Below are positions 27,356 to 36,504 of a stretch of DNA of 64,000 nucleotides, one piece after another (position 1 is the first letter of the stretch; each line of letters starts with the position of its first letter). The stretch covers positions 1 through 64,000 of the forward strand of contig NZ_BMMH01000013.1 of the NCBI RefSeq assembly GCF_014645735.1. The letters are read 5' to 3'. The DNA is from Nocardia jinanensis (GTDB taxonomy: Bacteria; Actinomycetota; Actinomycetes; Mycobacteriales; Mycobacteriaceae). The position numbers and the translations under genes are program-made. The notes under the pieces were generated by a model. The model was not told the origin of the DNA and did no database searches. It saw nothing but the letters and a program-made list of their open reading frames with translations.

Positions 27356-27385
27356 TTGACCGGCAGCAAACCCGACGCCTAATCT
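27356..27385 (+). promoter_or_regulatory. Candidate promoter for hyuA
   Basis: TTGACC at 27356-27361 and TAATCT at 27380-27385 are separated by 18 bases and precede the hyuA GTG by about 65 bases. The IclR-type palindrome lies just after the -10, where bound protein would block transcription. Confidence 0.45.
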
Positions 27386-27407
27386 ATTTCCATAGTACAG
27401 ATTCTCT

Positions 27408-27422
27408 TTCCATCAGATGGAA
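27408..27422. promoter_or_regulatory. Perfect palindrome, probable IclR operator
   Basis: TTCCATC-A-GATGGAA is a perfect palindrome with a single central base. IclR family sites are often variants of TGGAA-n-TTCCA, and this has the same half-sites in the opposite order. A related half-site, TTTCCATA, is 20 bases upstream. It sits between divergent iclR and hyuA. Confidence 0.6.
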
Positions 27423-27450
27423 TCTCAACAGCTCGGACGAAGGGTACGAC

Positions 27451-29508
27451 GTGAAGCGCATCGGTATCGACGCGGGCGGAACATTCACCGACGCGGTTCT
27501 CTGGGACGAGGAAACGGGCCTCGTCAGCAGCGCCAAAGTGAGCTCCCGCAGCGGCGATCCCGCGGCAGCGGTCCTCGCCGCCGCGGCCCGGGTGGTCGAA
27601 CTGGCCCCGGAGAGGGAGCGCGATGATATCCGGGACCTCGTGCACGGCACGACCATCGGGACGAATCTGAGCCTGGAGCGCAACGGCCCACGTATCGCCC
27701 TGCTCACCACGCACGGCTTTCGCGATGTCCTCGAGATCGGCCGGCTCACCCGTCCCGCGCACAGCCTGTACGACCTGCTCGACACCGGCCCGGCCCCGCT
27801 CGTGGCCCGCCGGGATCGCTTCGAAGTAGCCGAACGCGTCGACCACACCGGCACAGTGGTCACCGCGCTCGACGAGGACGCCGTGCGCACCGCGATCCGC
27901 ACGATCGCGGCGCGCGGAATCACCAGTGTCGCCGTCTGTTTCCTGTACTCGTACCTGAACGACACCCACGAGCGCCGCACCGCCGAGATCGTGCACGAGG
28001 TCGCACCAGATCTGGCGATCTCGCTGTCCTGCGACGTCATGCCCCAGGTACGGGAGTACGAACGAACATCGACCACCGTGCTCAACGCCTACCTCAAACC
28101 CGTCTGCGCGCCCTACCTCGCCGACCTCGGTACGCGGGTCGGGAGTTGGAGCCCGCGGATCCGGACCTGGATCATGCAGTCCAACGGCGGCGTGACCGCC
28201 CCCGACCGGGCCGCGCGGACGCCGGTCAACCTCCTGTTGTCGGGGCCGAGCGGTGGGGTCGTGGCCAGCCGGCTGATCTCCCGGCAGACCGGACTGCGCA
28301 ACCTCATCACCGTCGATATGGGCGGCACCAGTTTCGACGTCTGCCTGGTCTCCGATCACGAGATCCCGCTGACGACGAACTCGTCCGCGCTGAATCTGCC
28401 CGTTCAGGTACCGACCGTCGATATCGAGACGATCGGTACCGGTGGCGGCAGTATCGCGCATATCGATTCCGGCGGGCAGTTCCTGGTCGGTCCGGCCAGC
28501 GCCGGGGCTCTTCCCGGACCCGCGGCCTACGGACGTGGGGGCGAGCAGCCCACGGTCACCGATGCCAATGTCGTACTCGGTATCCTCGCCGACGGCACGG
28601 TACTCGGCGACGATGTGGTGATCGATCGGGCCGCGGCGCTCACCGCGTGCGAACGACTCGGACGCGAACTCGGACTGTCCGGCATCGAGACCGCCCTGGG
28701 TATCCGGCGGATCAGCACGGCGGCCATGGCGGGCGCGGTGCGCGCGATGAGCGTCGGGAAGGGATACGATCCGCGCACCTTCGCGATGAACGCCTTCGGC
28801 GGCGCGGGGCCGATGCACGCCGCCGATATCGCGCGGGAACTCGCCATCCCCACCGTGGTCGTCCCGCCGGTCGCGGGGGTGCTCTCCGCCGTGGGCCTGG
28901 TCGTCTCCGATGTCGTGCACAATCACGCCGCGAGTTTCACCGGCCGGCTGGGCCCCGCGGTCGAAGCCCCACTCGCCGAGGTCTTCGCCGCGATGTCCCG
29001 GCGTGCCGCCGCGGATCTGGCCGCGGAGGGCGTGCCCGACCAGGGGCGCTCCCTGGTGCTCGAACTCGATCTGCACTACGCGGGCCAGAACACGGCGATC
29101 ACCGTGCCGGTGGGAGACCCGGCCCGGCCCGGGTGGAACGCGGCGGTCGCCGAACGGTTCCATGCGATGCACGAGAAGGCCAACGGATTCCGGGTGGACA
29201 GCGAACCGATCGATATCGTCGTCGCCCGGGTCGCCGGAGTCGGCCTGCTCAGCGATGGCTCTCTACCGGCGCGCGATATCACGATGCCGACCGCGCCCGT
29301 ACCCGCCGGCACACGGGACCTGATCGTCTCGGCGACAGAGACACTCGCGGTTCCCCGTTACCTGCGCGCGGAACTGCGCCCCGGCGACGTCTTCGACGAC
29401 GCGGCCGTCGTCGATTCGGCCGATACGACCGTCGTCGTTCCCCCGGGATCGGTGGCACGCGTCGACGGCCACGGCAATCTCCTGATCGATCTGAAGGGCC
29501 AGCAATGA
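27451..29508 (+). CDS. hyuA: Hydantoinase/oxoprolinase A subunit
   Basis: A 685-aa HyuA-type subunit, normal for the family. The N-terminal ASKHA-fold motif is RIGIDAGGTFTDAVLWDE; the second phosphate motif is VDMGGTSFDVCLV, then GTGGGSIAHIDSGG. These proteins couple ATP hydrolysis to opening of hydantoin or 5-oxoproline rings, and relatives carboxylate ketones. The start is GTG at 27451, with GAAGGG just upstream; longer in-frame starts lack homology. The stop overlaps the B subunit start (ATGA). Confidence 0.9.
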   Translation: MKRIGIDAGGTFTDAVLWDEETGLVSSAKVSSRSGDPAAAVLAAAARVVELAPERERDDIRDLVHGTTIGTNLSLERNGPRIALLTTHGFRDVLEIGRLTRPAHSLYDLLDTGPAPLVARRDRFEVAERVDHTGTVVTALDEDAVRTAIRTIAARGITSVAVCFLYSYLNDTHERRTAEIVHEVAPDLAISLSCDVMPQVREYERTSTTVLNAYLKPVCAPYLADLGTRVGSWSPRIRTWIMQSNGGVTAPDRAARTPVNLLLSGPSGGVVASRLISRQTGLRNLITVDMGGTSFDVCLVSDHEIPLTTNSSALNLPVQVPTVDIETIGTGGGSIAHIDSGGQFLVGPASAGALPGPAAYGRGGEQPTVTDANVVLGILADGTVLGDDVVIDRAAALTACERLGRELGLSGIETALGIRRISTAAMAGAVRAMSVGKGYDPRTFAMNAFGGAGPMHAADIARELAIPTVVVPPVAGVLSAVGLVVSDVVHNHAASFTGRLGPAVEAPLAEVFAAMSRRAAADLAAEGVPDQGRSLVLELDLHYAGQNTAITVPVGDPARPGWNAAVAERFHAMHEKANGFRVDSEPIDIVVARVAGVGLLSDGSLPARDITMPTAPVPAGTRDLIVSATETLAVPRYLRAELRPGDVFDDAAVVDSADTTVVVPPGSVARVDGHGNLLIDLKGQQ

Positions 29509-31238
29509 CCACCACCCAGCAACCCACCCGGCTCGATCCGATCACCCTGTCGGTGCTCGATTCGGGTCTGCGCACCGCGGTGGCCGAGATGAAGGCCGTC
29601 GTACTGCGCACCGCGTACTCCAACCTGTGGCGGGAGGCCGGTGACCTCTCGTGCGGGCTGCTCGACCCCGGCGGCGATATCGTCGTGCAGGGTGTCGGCG
29701 ATATCCCGATTCATCTCGCGAGCATGGCGATGTCGCTGCGCGGAATCCTGGACCGGATACCCGCCGAGACGATCCGCCCGGGCGATGTGCTCCTGCAGAA
29801 CGATCCCTACCAGGGCAACAATCACATGCCGGACTTCTTCATGGCCAAGCCGATCCACTCCGAGAACCGGATCATCGGCTTCGCGGCGGTACGCGGCCAC
29901 TATGTGGATATCGGCGGACCGACGCCCGGCAGCTACTACACCCTCGCCAGGGATATCCATGGTGAGGGATTGCGGATCCCGCCGGTGAAGCTCTACCGGG
30001 CGGGTGAACCCAATACCGAGATCTTCGACATCATCACGGCCAACGTCCGCAACCCGGCGGAACGGCTGGGCGATATGCGATCCCAGTACGCCGGATGCGT
30101 TGCCGCCGAGCGCCGGCTGCTCGACTACTGCGAGCGATACGGCACGGACGCGGTCGAATCGGCGATGGCCCAGGTCCTCGATATCAGCGAACAGCGGGCC
30201 CGGGCCGCGTTCACCGAGATCCCCGACGGCACCTACACATTCGAGGATGTCTGCGACGGCGACAGCTTCGACCCCGGACCGATCCTGATCAAGAGCACAC
30301 TCACCGTGACGCACGACCAGGTGACGATCGATTTCACCGGTTCCGCCCCGCAATCGCGCGGCGGGATGAACAGCCCGCTCGGCGTGACACATTCGGCGAC
30401 GCTGTTCGCGCTCAAGGCGATCGCCGAACCCACCAGCGCCTCGAACTCCGGATCCTATCGGCCGGTCACCATCGTGGCTCCGCACGGAACCATCGTCAAT
30501 CCCGCCGAACCCGCGCCCGTCGTCTCGGGCAATCACGAGACATCCTCGCGGATCGCCGATGTGGTGCTGGGATGTCTGGCGCAAGCCGTACCCGCCCGGG
30601 TTCCGGCCGCGGGTACGGGCAGCGCCACCGTTCTGCTCGTCGGGCGGGAGAACACAGTCGACGACACCATCATGTACGAGGTACACGGGGCGGGTCAGGG
30701 GGGAAACGTCACCGCGGACGGATCACACGCCCGGCGCACCAGTATCGGCAACACCGGCAACACCCCCAACGAGCTGCTGGAGCGCGCGCATCCGGTACGC
30801 ATCATCGGCTACGGGCTGACCGTGGACGGCGGTGGCGCCGGAGAACACCGCGGCGGTAACGGCATCACCCGCGAACTCGAGTTCACCGAGAACGTCACCG
30901 TCACCATCGTTTCGGACCGGGACGTCAGCGCCCCCTACGGGCTGTCCGGTGGCGCGGCGGGCGCCCGGGCACGATTCGTACTCACCGCGCCCGACGCGAC
31001 GGTGACCGAACTGTCCAGTAAGACACCGCCGATCACTGTCCGCGCCGGATCGGTGCTGCGGGTCCAGTGCGCGGGCGCGGGCGGCTATGGTTCCCCGGCC
31101 GACCGCCCGCTGGCCGATATCCAGAGCGACCTCGACGACGGCTACATCACCGCTGCCGCGGCCGTCCGGGACTACGGGGTCGTGATCCGGGTGGATCCGG
31201 CACGGGCGGACGGCGAGCTCGTGGTCACCCGCCCCTGA
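29505..31238 (+). CDS. hyuB: Hydantoinase B/oxoprolinase family subunit
   Basis: A 577-aa HyuB-type subunit that pairs with HyuA. Landmarks are LRTAVAEMKAVVLRTAYSNL, GDLSCGLLDPGGDIVVQG, NDPYQGNNHMPDFFM and GAGGYGSPADRPLADIQSD. The start ATG overlaps the hyuA stop; longer in-frame starts run through hyuA and have no family match. The A/B pair next to an importer and an aminotransferase points to catabolism of a cyclic amide or related compound. Confidence 0.9.
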   Translation: MTTTQQPTRLDPITLSVLDSGLRTAVAEMKAVVLRTAYSNLWREAGDLSCGLLDPGGDIVVQGVGDIPIHLASMAMSLRGILDRIPAETIRPGDVLLQNDPYQGNNHMPDFFMAKPIHSENRIIGFAAVRGHYVDIGGPTPGSYYTLARDIHGEGLRIPPVKLYRAGEPNTEIFDIITANVRNPAERLGDMRSQYAGCVAAERRLLDYCERYGTDAVESAMAQVLDISEQRARAAFTEIPDGTYTFEDVCDGDSFDPGPILIKSTLTVTHDQVTIDFTGSAPQSRGGMNSPLGVTHSATLFALKAIAEPTSASNSGSYRPVTIVAPHGTIVNPAEPAPVVSGNHETSSRIADVVLGCLAQAVPARVPAAGTGSATVLLVGRENTVDDTIMYEVHGAGQGGNVTADGSHARRTSIGNTGNTPNELLERAHPVRIIGYGLTVDGGGAGEHRGGNGITRELEFTENVTVTIVSDRDVSAPYGLSGGAAGARARFVLTAPDATVTELSSKTPPITVRAGSVLRVQCAGAGGYGSPADRPLADIQSDLDDGYITAAAAVRDYGVVIRVDPARADGELVVTRP

Positions 31239-31257
31239 TATCCCGCCGCATCCGAGA

Positions 31258-31279
31258 CCCTGCCGATACACCGGCAGGG
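31258..31279 (+). terminator. Intergenic hairpin between hyuB and the aminotransferase
   Basis: CCCTGCCG-ATACAC-CGGCAGGG is a perfect 8-bp stem with a 6-base loop, 20 bases after hyuB and 31 bases before the aminotransferase start. No T tract follows, so it may act as a partial terminator or mRNA processing element that lowers expression of the last gene. Confidence 0.45.
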
Positions 31280-31310
31280 CAGGTCGCGCGAAGAGAACTC
31301 GACGAAGGAT

Positions 31311-32657
31311 ATGAGCATGCACGGAATCGACGGCGGCCGTGATCGCGGCGGCAAGAACCTGATCCGGGCCGGCGGTAATTCCGGCACGACCCGTTCACCC
31401 GCGCTGGTAGGTGGCAGCGGGGTCCACCTCGAGTACTCGGACGGGACGGTCCTGCTCGACGCGTCGAATACCGGCGGGCCGCTCGGGCACGCGCATCCGG
31501 CGATGGTGGAGGCCGTCGTCGAAGCGGCCCGCTTCCCGGTGGCGACCGAGGGACAGCTGTGGGCCGAACGCGACGCGGCGGCCGACGAATTGGTCGATAT
31601 CGCGTTCGCCGGAGAGACCGATTGGGTCGGTGGAGTGCGCTTCGGTCTCAGCGGTAGCGAGGTCAACGATATCGCGCTCTCGCTCGCGCAAGCCCTCACC
31701 GGGCGGGCACCGATCGTCGCCCGCGAACGCGCGTATCACGGGTTGGTCGGCCTCGCGCGCGATGTCACCCTGCAGCCGCAGTGGCACGGCGGCCTTTCCC
31801 TGATCGACGGTGGCGTGCGCGCGCCCGCGCGAACCACCGAGGTCAGAACCATCGCGGGACCCGACGGCGGCATCTGGCGGACCGCGGGCAGCACAGCACC
31901 GCGGCACCCGGACGAGCAGGAACTGGCGGCGGCTTTCCCGGGAGCCGCGGCGGTGATCATCGACTACACCCAGGGCGGGCGCTACTACGACGCGGAATAC
32001 CAGGAGCGAGTGGCCGGCGCGGCGCGGGACGCCGATTGTCTGTGGATCGCCGACGAGGTGGTCACCGGGCTGGGCCGGTCGGGCAGCTGGTTCGCGTTCC
32101 AGGGCGCGTCCAGCCGGCCGGATCTGGTCACCATGGGGAAACCCCTCGCCGGGGGCGCCGCACCGGCCGGTGCGGTCGTGCTGTCGAAGCGGGTGCTCGA
32201 CCTGCTACGGGCGGCGAAATGGCAGAACTACAGTACTTTTCGCGCGCATCCCACGATGATCCACGCCGTACGCGCCCATCTCCGGGTGGTGCGCGCGGAA
32301 GGACTGGTCGACCGGGCCACCGCGGGCGGGCGGCGGCTCGCGGCCGCGCTGATCGAACTCGCCGACCGGCATCGGTGTGTGGAGCGTATCGCCGGAAAGG
32401 GCCTGCACTGGACCGTGGAACTCCGTGGACCGGACTGGCACCGGTGGTTCTCCGATACCGGCACCCCCCAGCCGGCGGACCACGTGGTCGCCGCCGCCCG
32501 GTCCCACGGCGTCCAGATCGGGACCAGCGACGAGGCCGGATCCCTGTTCATCGCTCCTCCGCTGATCATCACCGACGCCGAGCTGGACCGGATCATCGAA
32601 GCACTCGACGCCGGTCTCACCGCGGCGGACGAACTCCTGTCCCGCGTAGTCGTCTGA
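31311..32657 (+). CDS. Class III PLP-dependent aminotransferase (GSA-aminomutase-like)
   Basis: A 448-aa class III aminotransferase close to glutamate-1-semialdehyde aminomutase and omega-aminotransferases. Landmarks: GGPLGHAHPAMVEAV, RERAYHGLVG, the Asp motif DCLWIADEVVTGLGRSGSWF, and DLVTMGKPLAGGAAPAG with the PLP Lys at about 277. GSAM proper sits with haem genes, which are absent here. In this setting it more likely transaminates an amine or amino acid released by the hydantoinase-like enzyme. The exact reaction is unknown. Confidence 0.85.
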   Translation: MSMHGIDGGRDRGGKNLIRAGGNSGTTRSPALVGGSGVHLEYSDGTVLLDASNTGGPLGHAHPAMVEAVVEAARFPVATEGQLWAERDAAADELVDIAFAGETDWVGGVRFGLSGSEVNDIALSLAQALTGRAPIVARERAYHGLVGLARDVTLQPQWHGGLSLIDGGVRAPARTTEVRTIAGPDGGIWRTAGSTAPRHPDEQELAAAFPGAAAVIIDYTQGGRYYDAEYQERVAGAARDADCLWIADEVVTGLGRSGSWFAFQGASSRPDLVTMGKPLAGGAAPAGAVVLSKRVLDLLRAAKWQNYSTFRAHPTMIHAVRAHLRVVRAEGLVDRATAGGRRLAAALIELADRHRCVERIAGKGLHWTVELRGPDWHRWFSDTGTPQPADHVVAAARSHGVQIGTSDEAGSLFIAPPLIITDAELDRIIEALDAGLTAADELLSRVVV

Positions 32658-32928
32658 ACCGCGCCCGACGAACGAGAGCCTCGCACCGCGCCGCCGGTGC
32701 AGTGCGGGTTCGGCGTTCCGGTCCATCACCACCGCCCGGTCCGATACCGCGCGAGGCCGCCCCACCATGAAGGTCTCCGTCCCGATTCACTCGACCCTGA
32801 CGCCGCCATGGCATATGGGGTGCAGATCCGGCGGCCGGGGCGGCAACAGCCGACGCGGCCGCCCGGGTAGCGCCGATTCCGGGCCGGACTATCGGCGCCG
32901 CCCCGGACCGTGTGCTTGGCTTGCGGAT

Positions 32929-33891
32929 GTGAATTCGAAGCTGGCCCGGATCGGTGCCGATATGCTCGCCTGGTCGGCGACATTCGCCGGTGCCGCCGGG
33001 ATCGGGCTGCACTTCAGCCGTTCGTCCGCGCGGTTGCTGGTCCTCGCGGCGTCCGGTGCGCCGTATCTGATGGGTTCCGCGCTCGTCGGCGCCGCCGTGT
33101 TCGCCGCCGGGCGGCGGTGGACCGGTGCCGGACTCGCGCTGTTGGTCACCGCGGCCGGGGTGGGGACGCAGCTGCCGCTGTACCGGTCCCACGGTGCTGA
33201 GGACAGCGGGCGCACGGTGACGGTGATGCAGGCCAACCTCCTGTTCGACGGAGCCGATCCGCTGGCACTGGTGGACGAGGTACGAGCACGGCGGGTCGAT
33301 CTGCTGACCGTCGACGAACTCACCCCCGTCGCGGTCGAGGCGCTCGGCCGGGCCGGACTCGACGAGCTACTGCCGAATCGGTACCTCTCCCCCGGCCGAA
33401 CCGCGGCCGGAACCGGAATCTGGAGCGGCTACCCGCTGTCGGACACCGTCGAATACGACGGGTACGTGCTGAATCAGCTCTCCGCGACGGCAACCGTCCC
33501 CGATATCGGACCGGTGATCGTATACGCGTTCCATCCGGTACCGCCGGTGTACGGCACCCAGGTATGGGCCGATGAGCTGTCGCGACTGGGCGAAATCCTC
33601 GAACGGTCGCCCGCGGACCGTCCGGTGATCGCCGGCGGCGATTTCAACGCGACCTACGATCACGCGCAATTCCGCGCATTGCTATCCGGCCGTTTCGGTG
33701 ACGCGGCGGTACAGGCGGGCGCCGGGCATCTGGTCACCTACCCGACCGACAAGCGGTGGCCGCCACTGGTCGGAATCGATCACATCCTGGTCGCCGGTGG
33801 CCGCGCGGAGATGGTGGAGACGGTCGGCGTGCCCGGTGCGGACCACCGTGCCCTGGTGGCTCGAATCCGCCTCCCCACCGGCGACCGGTAG
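32929..33891 (+). CDS. Membrane-anchored endonuclease/exonuclease/phosphatase family protein
   Basis: A 320-aa EEP-superfamily protein. The first 85 residues hold two or three hydrophobic segments; the catalytic domain follows. Visible motifs: VMQANLLFDGADP, VDLLTVDELTP, GGDFNATYDHAQFR, GIDHILVAG and GADHRALVARI, which match the Asp/Asn/His metal-dependent site. The active domain would face outside if the helices place it so. GTG at 32929 is favoured; a longer frame upstream has Arg/Pro/Gly-rich sequence without homology. The substrate is unknown (phosphodiester or phospholipid head group). Confidence 0.75.
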   Translation: MNSKLARIGADMLAWSATFAGAAGIGLHFSRSSARLLVLAASGAPYLMGSALVGAAVFAAGRRWTGAGLALLVTAAGVGTQLPLYRSHGAEDSGRTVTVMQANLLFDGADPLALVDEVRARRVDLLTVDELTPVAVEALGRAGLDELLPNRYLSPGRTAAGTGIWSGYPLSDTVEYDGYVLNQLSATATVPDIGPVIVYAFHPVPPVYGTQVWADELSRLGEILERSPADRPVIAGGDFNATYDHAQFRALLSGRFGDAAVQAGAGHLVTYPTDKRWPPLVGIDHILVAGGRAEMVETVGVPGADHRALVARIRLPTGDR

Positions 33892-33927
33892 TGGTGGGCC
33901 CGCACCGACGAGATCCGGGACGGCAGC

Positions 33928-34215
33928 TCACTTCCGGCGGGTGATCTCCTGGGGCCACACCACGACTCGCAGTGTCCAGTCCAGTGCCGCCCGATGCACT
34001 GCCGTGAGCGGCACCGGCCAGCGGAACACGGTATCGGCCTCGCCGTGCTAGCGCCGCACAGCTCGGTCGATCAACTCACGCTGGCTCTTCGCGTCTCCGG
34101 TGACGAGGGCCTGTCCGAGGAGAGCGTCGAACTGGGTGCCGGTGGTATTGCTCATCGAGAATGTGGTGGTGTAGTAGTCGAGTCACTGGAACCCGCCCTT
34201 GTACTCCGTGGTCAC
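33928..34215 (-). pseudogene. Decayed small gene with two in-frame stops
   Basis: Read on the minus strand from a GTG at 34215, a 96-codon frame has strong GC third-position bias like a real gene, but is cut by TGA at 34183-34185 (codon 11) and TAG at 34048-34050 (codon 56). Segments are TTEYKGGFQ, then LDYYTTTFSMSNTTGTQFDA and LLGQALVTGDAKSQRELIDR, then VFRWPVPLTAVHRAALDW and ending TRRK before TGA at 33928. I do not recognise the family. A 35-codon piece starting at ATG 34155 could still be translated. Confidence 0.5.
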
Positions 34216-34268
34216 GCAATGTAGGCGAGGGGCGGGCGGGTTCGGTCCGCAGAAGTGGAGGCTGTTCG

Positions 34269-35144
34269 ATGACTACTCGCGCTGAGGTGTTCACCACCGC
34301 AGGTGAACTGGCGGATACGATCGCGTCCGGAGCTCCCGTGACGCTGCTCGATGTGCGCTGGCGGCTGGACCGTCCCGACGGCCGGGAGGACTACCGCGCC
34401 GGCCACCTGCCCGGCGCCGTCTATGTCGACCTCGACAGCGCGCTGTCCGATCACTCGGTAACCGGCCGCGGCCGCCATCCCCTACCCGATGGCGCGGCAC
34501 TGCAACGGGATCTACGGTCCTGGGGCGTACGCGACGGCGTTCCGGTGGTGATCTACGACGACTGGAATCGCGCGGGTTCGTCGCGCGCCTGGTGGGTGCT
34601 CACCGCCGCCGGACTGCGCGATGTCCGCATACTCGACGGCGGCTTGGCGGCCTGGCGGGCGGTCGGCGGCGTCCTCGAGAACGGGGACGCGACCCCGGCT
34701 CCCGGCGACGTGACGGTCACCCGGCCCGATCTCTACGCCGGGGCCCTCGGAGTCGTGGCCGCCGAGGAGCTGTCCGATATCGTCGCGAACGGCACCCTCG
34801 TAGACGCCCGCGCACCGGAGCGGTATCGGGGCGAGAACGAACCGGTCGACCCCGTGGCCGGGCATATTCCGGGTGCCGTCAACATTCCCGCGACGGCCCT
34901 GCTCGACGAATCGGGCCGGTTCCGCCCGGACGACGAGGTCCTCGCCCGGTACCCGGGATCGGACGCGAGCTCGCCGGAACCGCTGGCCGTCTACTGCGGT
35001 TCCGGGGTGACGGCGGCGATCGCCGTCGCCGCGCTGACCGCGGCCGGGCGCGAGGCGAGCCTGTTCCCCGGGTCGTGGTCGCAGTGGAGTGCGGATGCGT
35101 CCAATCCCGTCGAGGTCGGCGAGCCGTCGGCGACCGAGGCCTGA
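34269..35144 (+). CDS. Sulfurtransferase with two rhodanese domains
   Basis: A 291-aa thiosulfate/3-mercaptopyruvate sulfurtransferase. Each half is a rhodanese domain: the first is LLDVRWRLDRPDGREDYRAG, then GHLPGAVYVDLDSAL; the second is LVDARAPERYRGENEPVDP and the active loop YCGSGVTA with the catalytic Cys at about 243. It moves sulfane sulfur to acceptors in the cytosol. GGAGG precedes the ATG at 34269. It is a single gene. CGSGVTA-type loops occur in both TST and MST, so the donor is not settled. Confidence 0.9.
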   Translation: MTTRAEVFTTAGELADTIASGAPVTLLDVRWRLDRPDGREDYRAGHLPGAVYVDLDSALSDHSVTGRGRHPLPDGAALQRDLRSWGVRDGVPVVIYDDWNRAGSSRAWWVLTAAGLRDVRILDGGLAAWRAVGGVLENGDATPAPGDVTVTRPDLYAGALGVVAAEELSDIVANGTLVDARAPERYRGENEPVDPVAGHIPGAVNIPATALLDESGRFRPDDEVLARYPGSDASSPEPLAVYCGSGVTAAIAVAALTAAGREASLFPGSWSQWSADASNPVEVGEPSATEA

Positions 35145-35494
35145 AAGCTCGGGCCCGACCGCCGGGCCGCACGCCACGGGCCACCTGCCACACTGCTCGC
35201 ACATATCGCGGCCACCACCGACCGGCTGATCGCCCAGGACCGCGTCGCGGCGCGTTCGATGCCGGTCCTCCGGCGAGTCCCGTGCGCCCCGCGCTCCGGA
35301 GGAAGCAGACGGCCGACGCGAATCAGTCCCGCCGCAACGGAAACCCGCCGCGACGCAGATTTCGACGAGCTGGTAGATGGCCGGCGCCGGGCCGACGGGT
35401 GCCGACCCGGCCCCGCCCCGGCCGGTTGGTGCCCGAGCCTCCTGGACTCCGCCCGCTCCGGCGAAGTCCAGGGTCGGATCTCTTGCGCTTCCGG
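35145..35494. other. Gap with no supported gene
   Basis: These 350 bases separate the rhodanese and NmrA-like genes. A short frame with a hint of coding (LLAHIAATTDRLIAQDR) runs from about 35190 on the plus strand but has no start or recognisable continuation. I see no strong hairpin. Confidence 0.4.
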
Positions 35495-36421
35495 CTATTT
35501 CGTCCGGCCGCCACCGGTGAGATGATCACGCAGGATGGCGGCCCCGGATTCGGCGAGCCAGTCGCCGAATGTACGCAGACCGGGGTGGATCACTCGCAGC
35601 GCTTCGATATCGGCATGCCAGCGGTGACCCTCGCGCCACCGCTTCACGACCCCGGCGATCTCGGCGCCGAGGGCAGCGGCCTCGTCGTCGGTGAGCTGCT
35701 CGTACCGCACCGCGATACCGGTGGCCTCGCTGATCGCGGCCACGGCCGCGACGGGAGTCGGCTGGTCACCGGCGAGTTCCAGTGTCCGTCCGGCGAAGCG
35801 GGACGGATCGGTGAACGCGAGCAGGGCGAATTCGGCGATATCCTCCACCGCGATGATCTGCATCGGTTCGTCCGGCGGGAACAGGTGCCGGTGCACTCCC
35901 CCGGATATCCCGTCGATCGCGGCCACCGCCAAACCGAGATAGTTCGTCATGAAGCGAACCGGGCGCAGCACCGTGGAAACGGCGACGCGGTCGCGCAGAT
36001 ACTGCTCGATCGCGGACTTCCCCTCCCATCCGGGCGTGGGCGCCGAGGTCGTGGCGACGGTGCTGAAGACGATCTGCCCGACTCCCGCGGCGACAGCCGC
36101 GTCGATCAGCGACCGACCCCGCGCGGCTTCGAGATCCGTATCGGATCCGGTCGGCCCGAAGGCAACCGGTGGCACTCCGAACACAGCGCCGACACCGTCC
36201 AGCGCCGGAATCAGACTGGACGGATCGTCGAGATCTCCGCGGACGAGCCGGGCGCCGGCGGCCTCCAGCGCGACCGCCGCCGGGGCATGGGTATCGCGGA
36301 CCATGGCTCGTACCGGCCGTCCCGCGGTCAGCAGGCGCCGCGCGGTGGCACCGCCCTGTTGGCCGGTGGCTCCGGTGACGAGGATCGGAGCGTTGGTATC
36401 GAACGGGTTTTCGGTGGTCAT
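35495..36421 (-). CDS. NmrA-like NAD(P)-binding protein
   Basis: A 308-aa atypical SDR of the NmrA/NAD(P)H-azoreductase-like group. The dinucleotide motif is ILVTGATGQQGGATARRLL; then RGDLDDPSSLIPALDGVGAV and VEDIAEFALLAF follow the family pattern. It lacks the YxxxK dyad of classical SDRs, as in NmrA sensors, so it could be a redox sensor or a quinone or epimerase-like enzyme. The ATG at 36421 is used; a GTG ten codons upstream is possible. It is divergent from a TetR gene and paralogous to the gene at 38565-39488. Confidence 0.85.
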   Translation of the reverse strand: MTTENPFDTNAPILVTGATGQQGGATARRLLTAGRPVRAMVRDTHAPAAVALEAAGARLVRGDLDDPSSLIPALDGVGAVFGVPPVAFGPTGSDTDLEAARGRSLIDAAVAAGVGQIVFSTVATTSAPTPGWEGKSAIEQYLRDRVAVSTVLRPVRFMTNYLGLAVAAIDGISGGVHRHLFPPDEPMQIIAVEDIAEFALLAFTDPSRFAGRTLELAGDQPTPVAAVAAISEATGIAVRYEQLTDDEAAALGAEIAGVVKRWREGHRWHADIEALRVIHPGLRTFGDWLAESGAAILRDHLTGGGRTK

Positions 36422-36504
36422 GGCGTCCGTTCCGTTAGTGGTGGATACTGGCACGATCCGGAATGATCCGCCCGTTTCCGGGCCACGAACAAGGATTACG
36501 TGAC

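Noticed and set aside
27379..29172. A long minus-strand open frame antisense to hyuA
   Set aside because: It is a shadow of hyuA in high-GC DNA; the residues are His/Arg/Gly-rich with no motif.
35145..35494. Possible remnant of a gene with LLAHIAATTDRLIAQDR
   Set aside because: The hint of coding is short, has no start, and runs into Arg/Pro-rich residues typical of non-coding frames.
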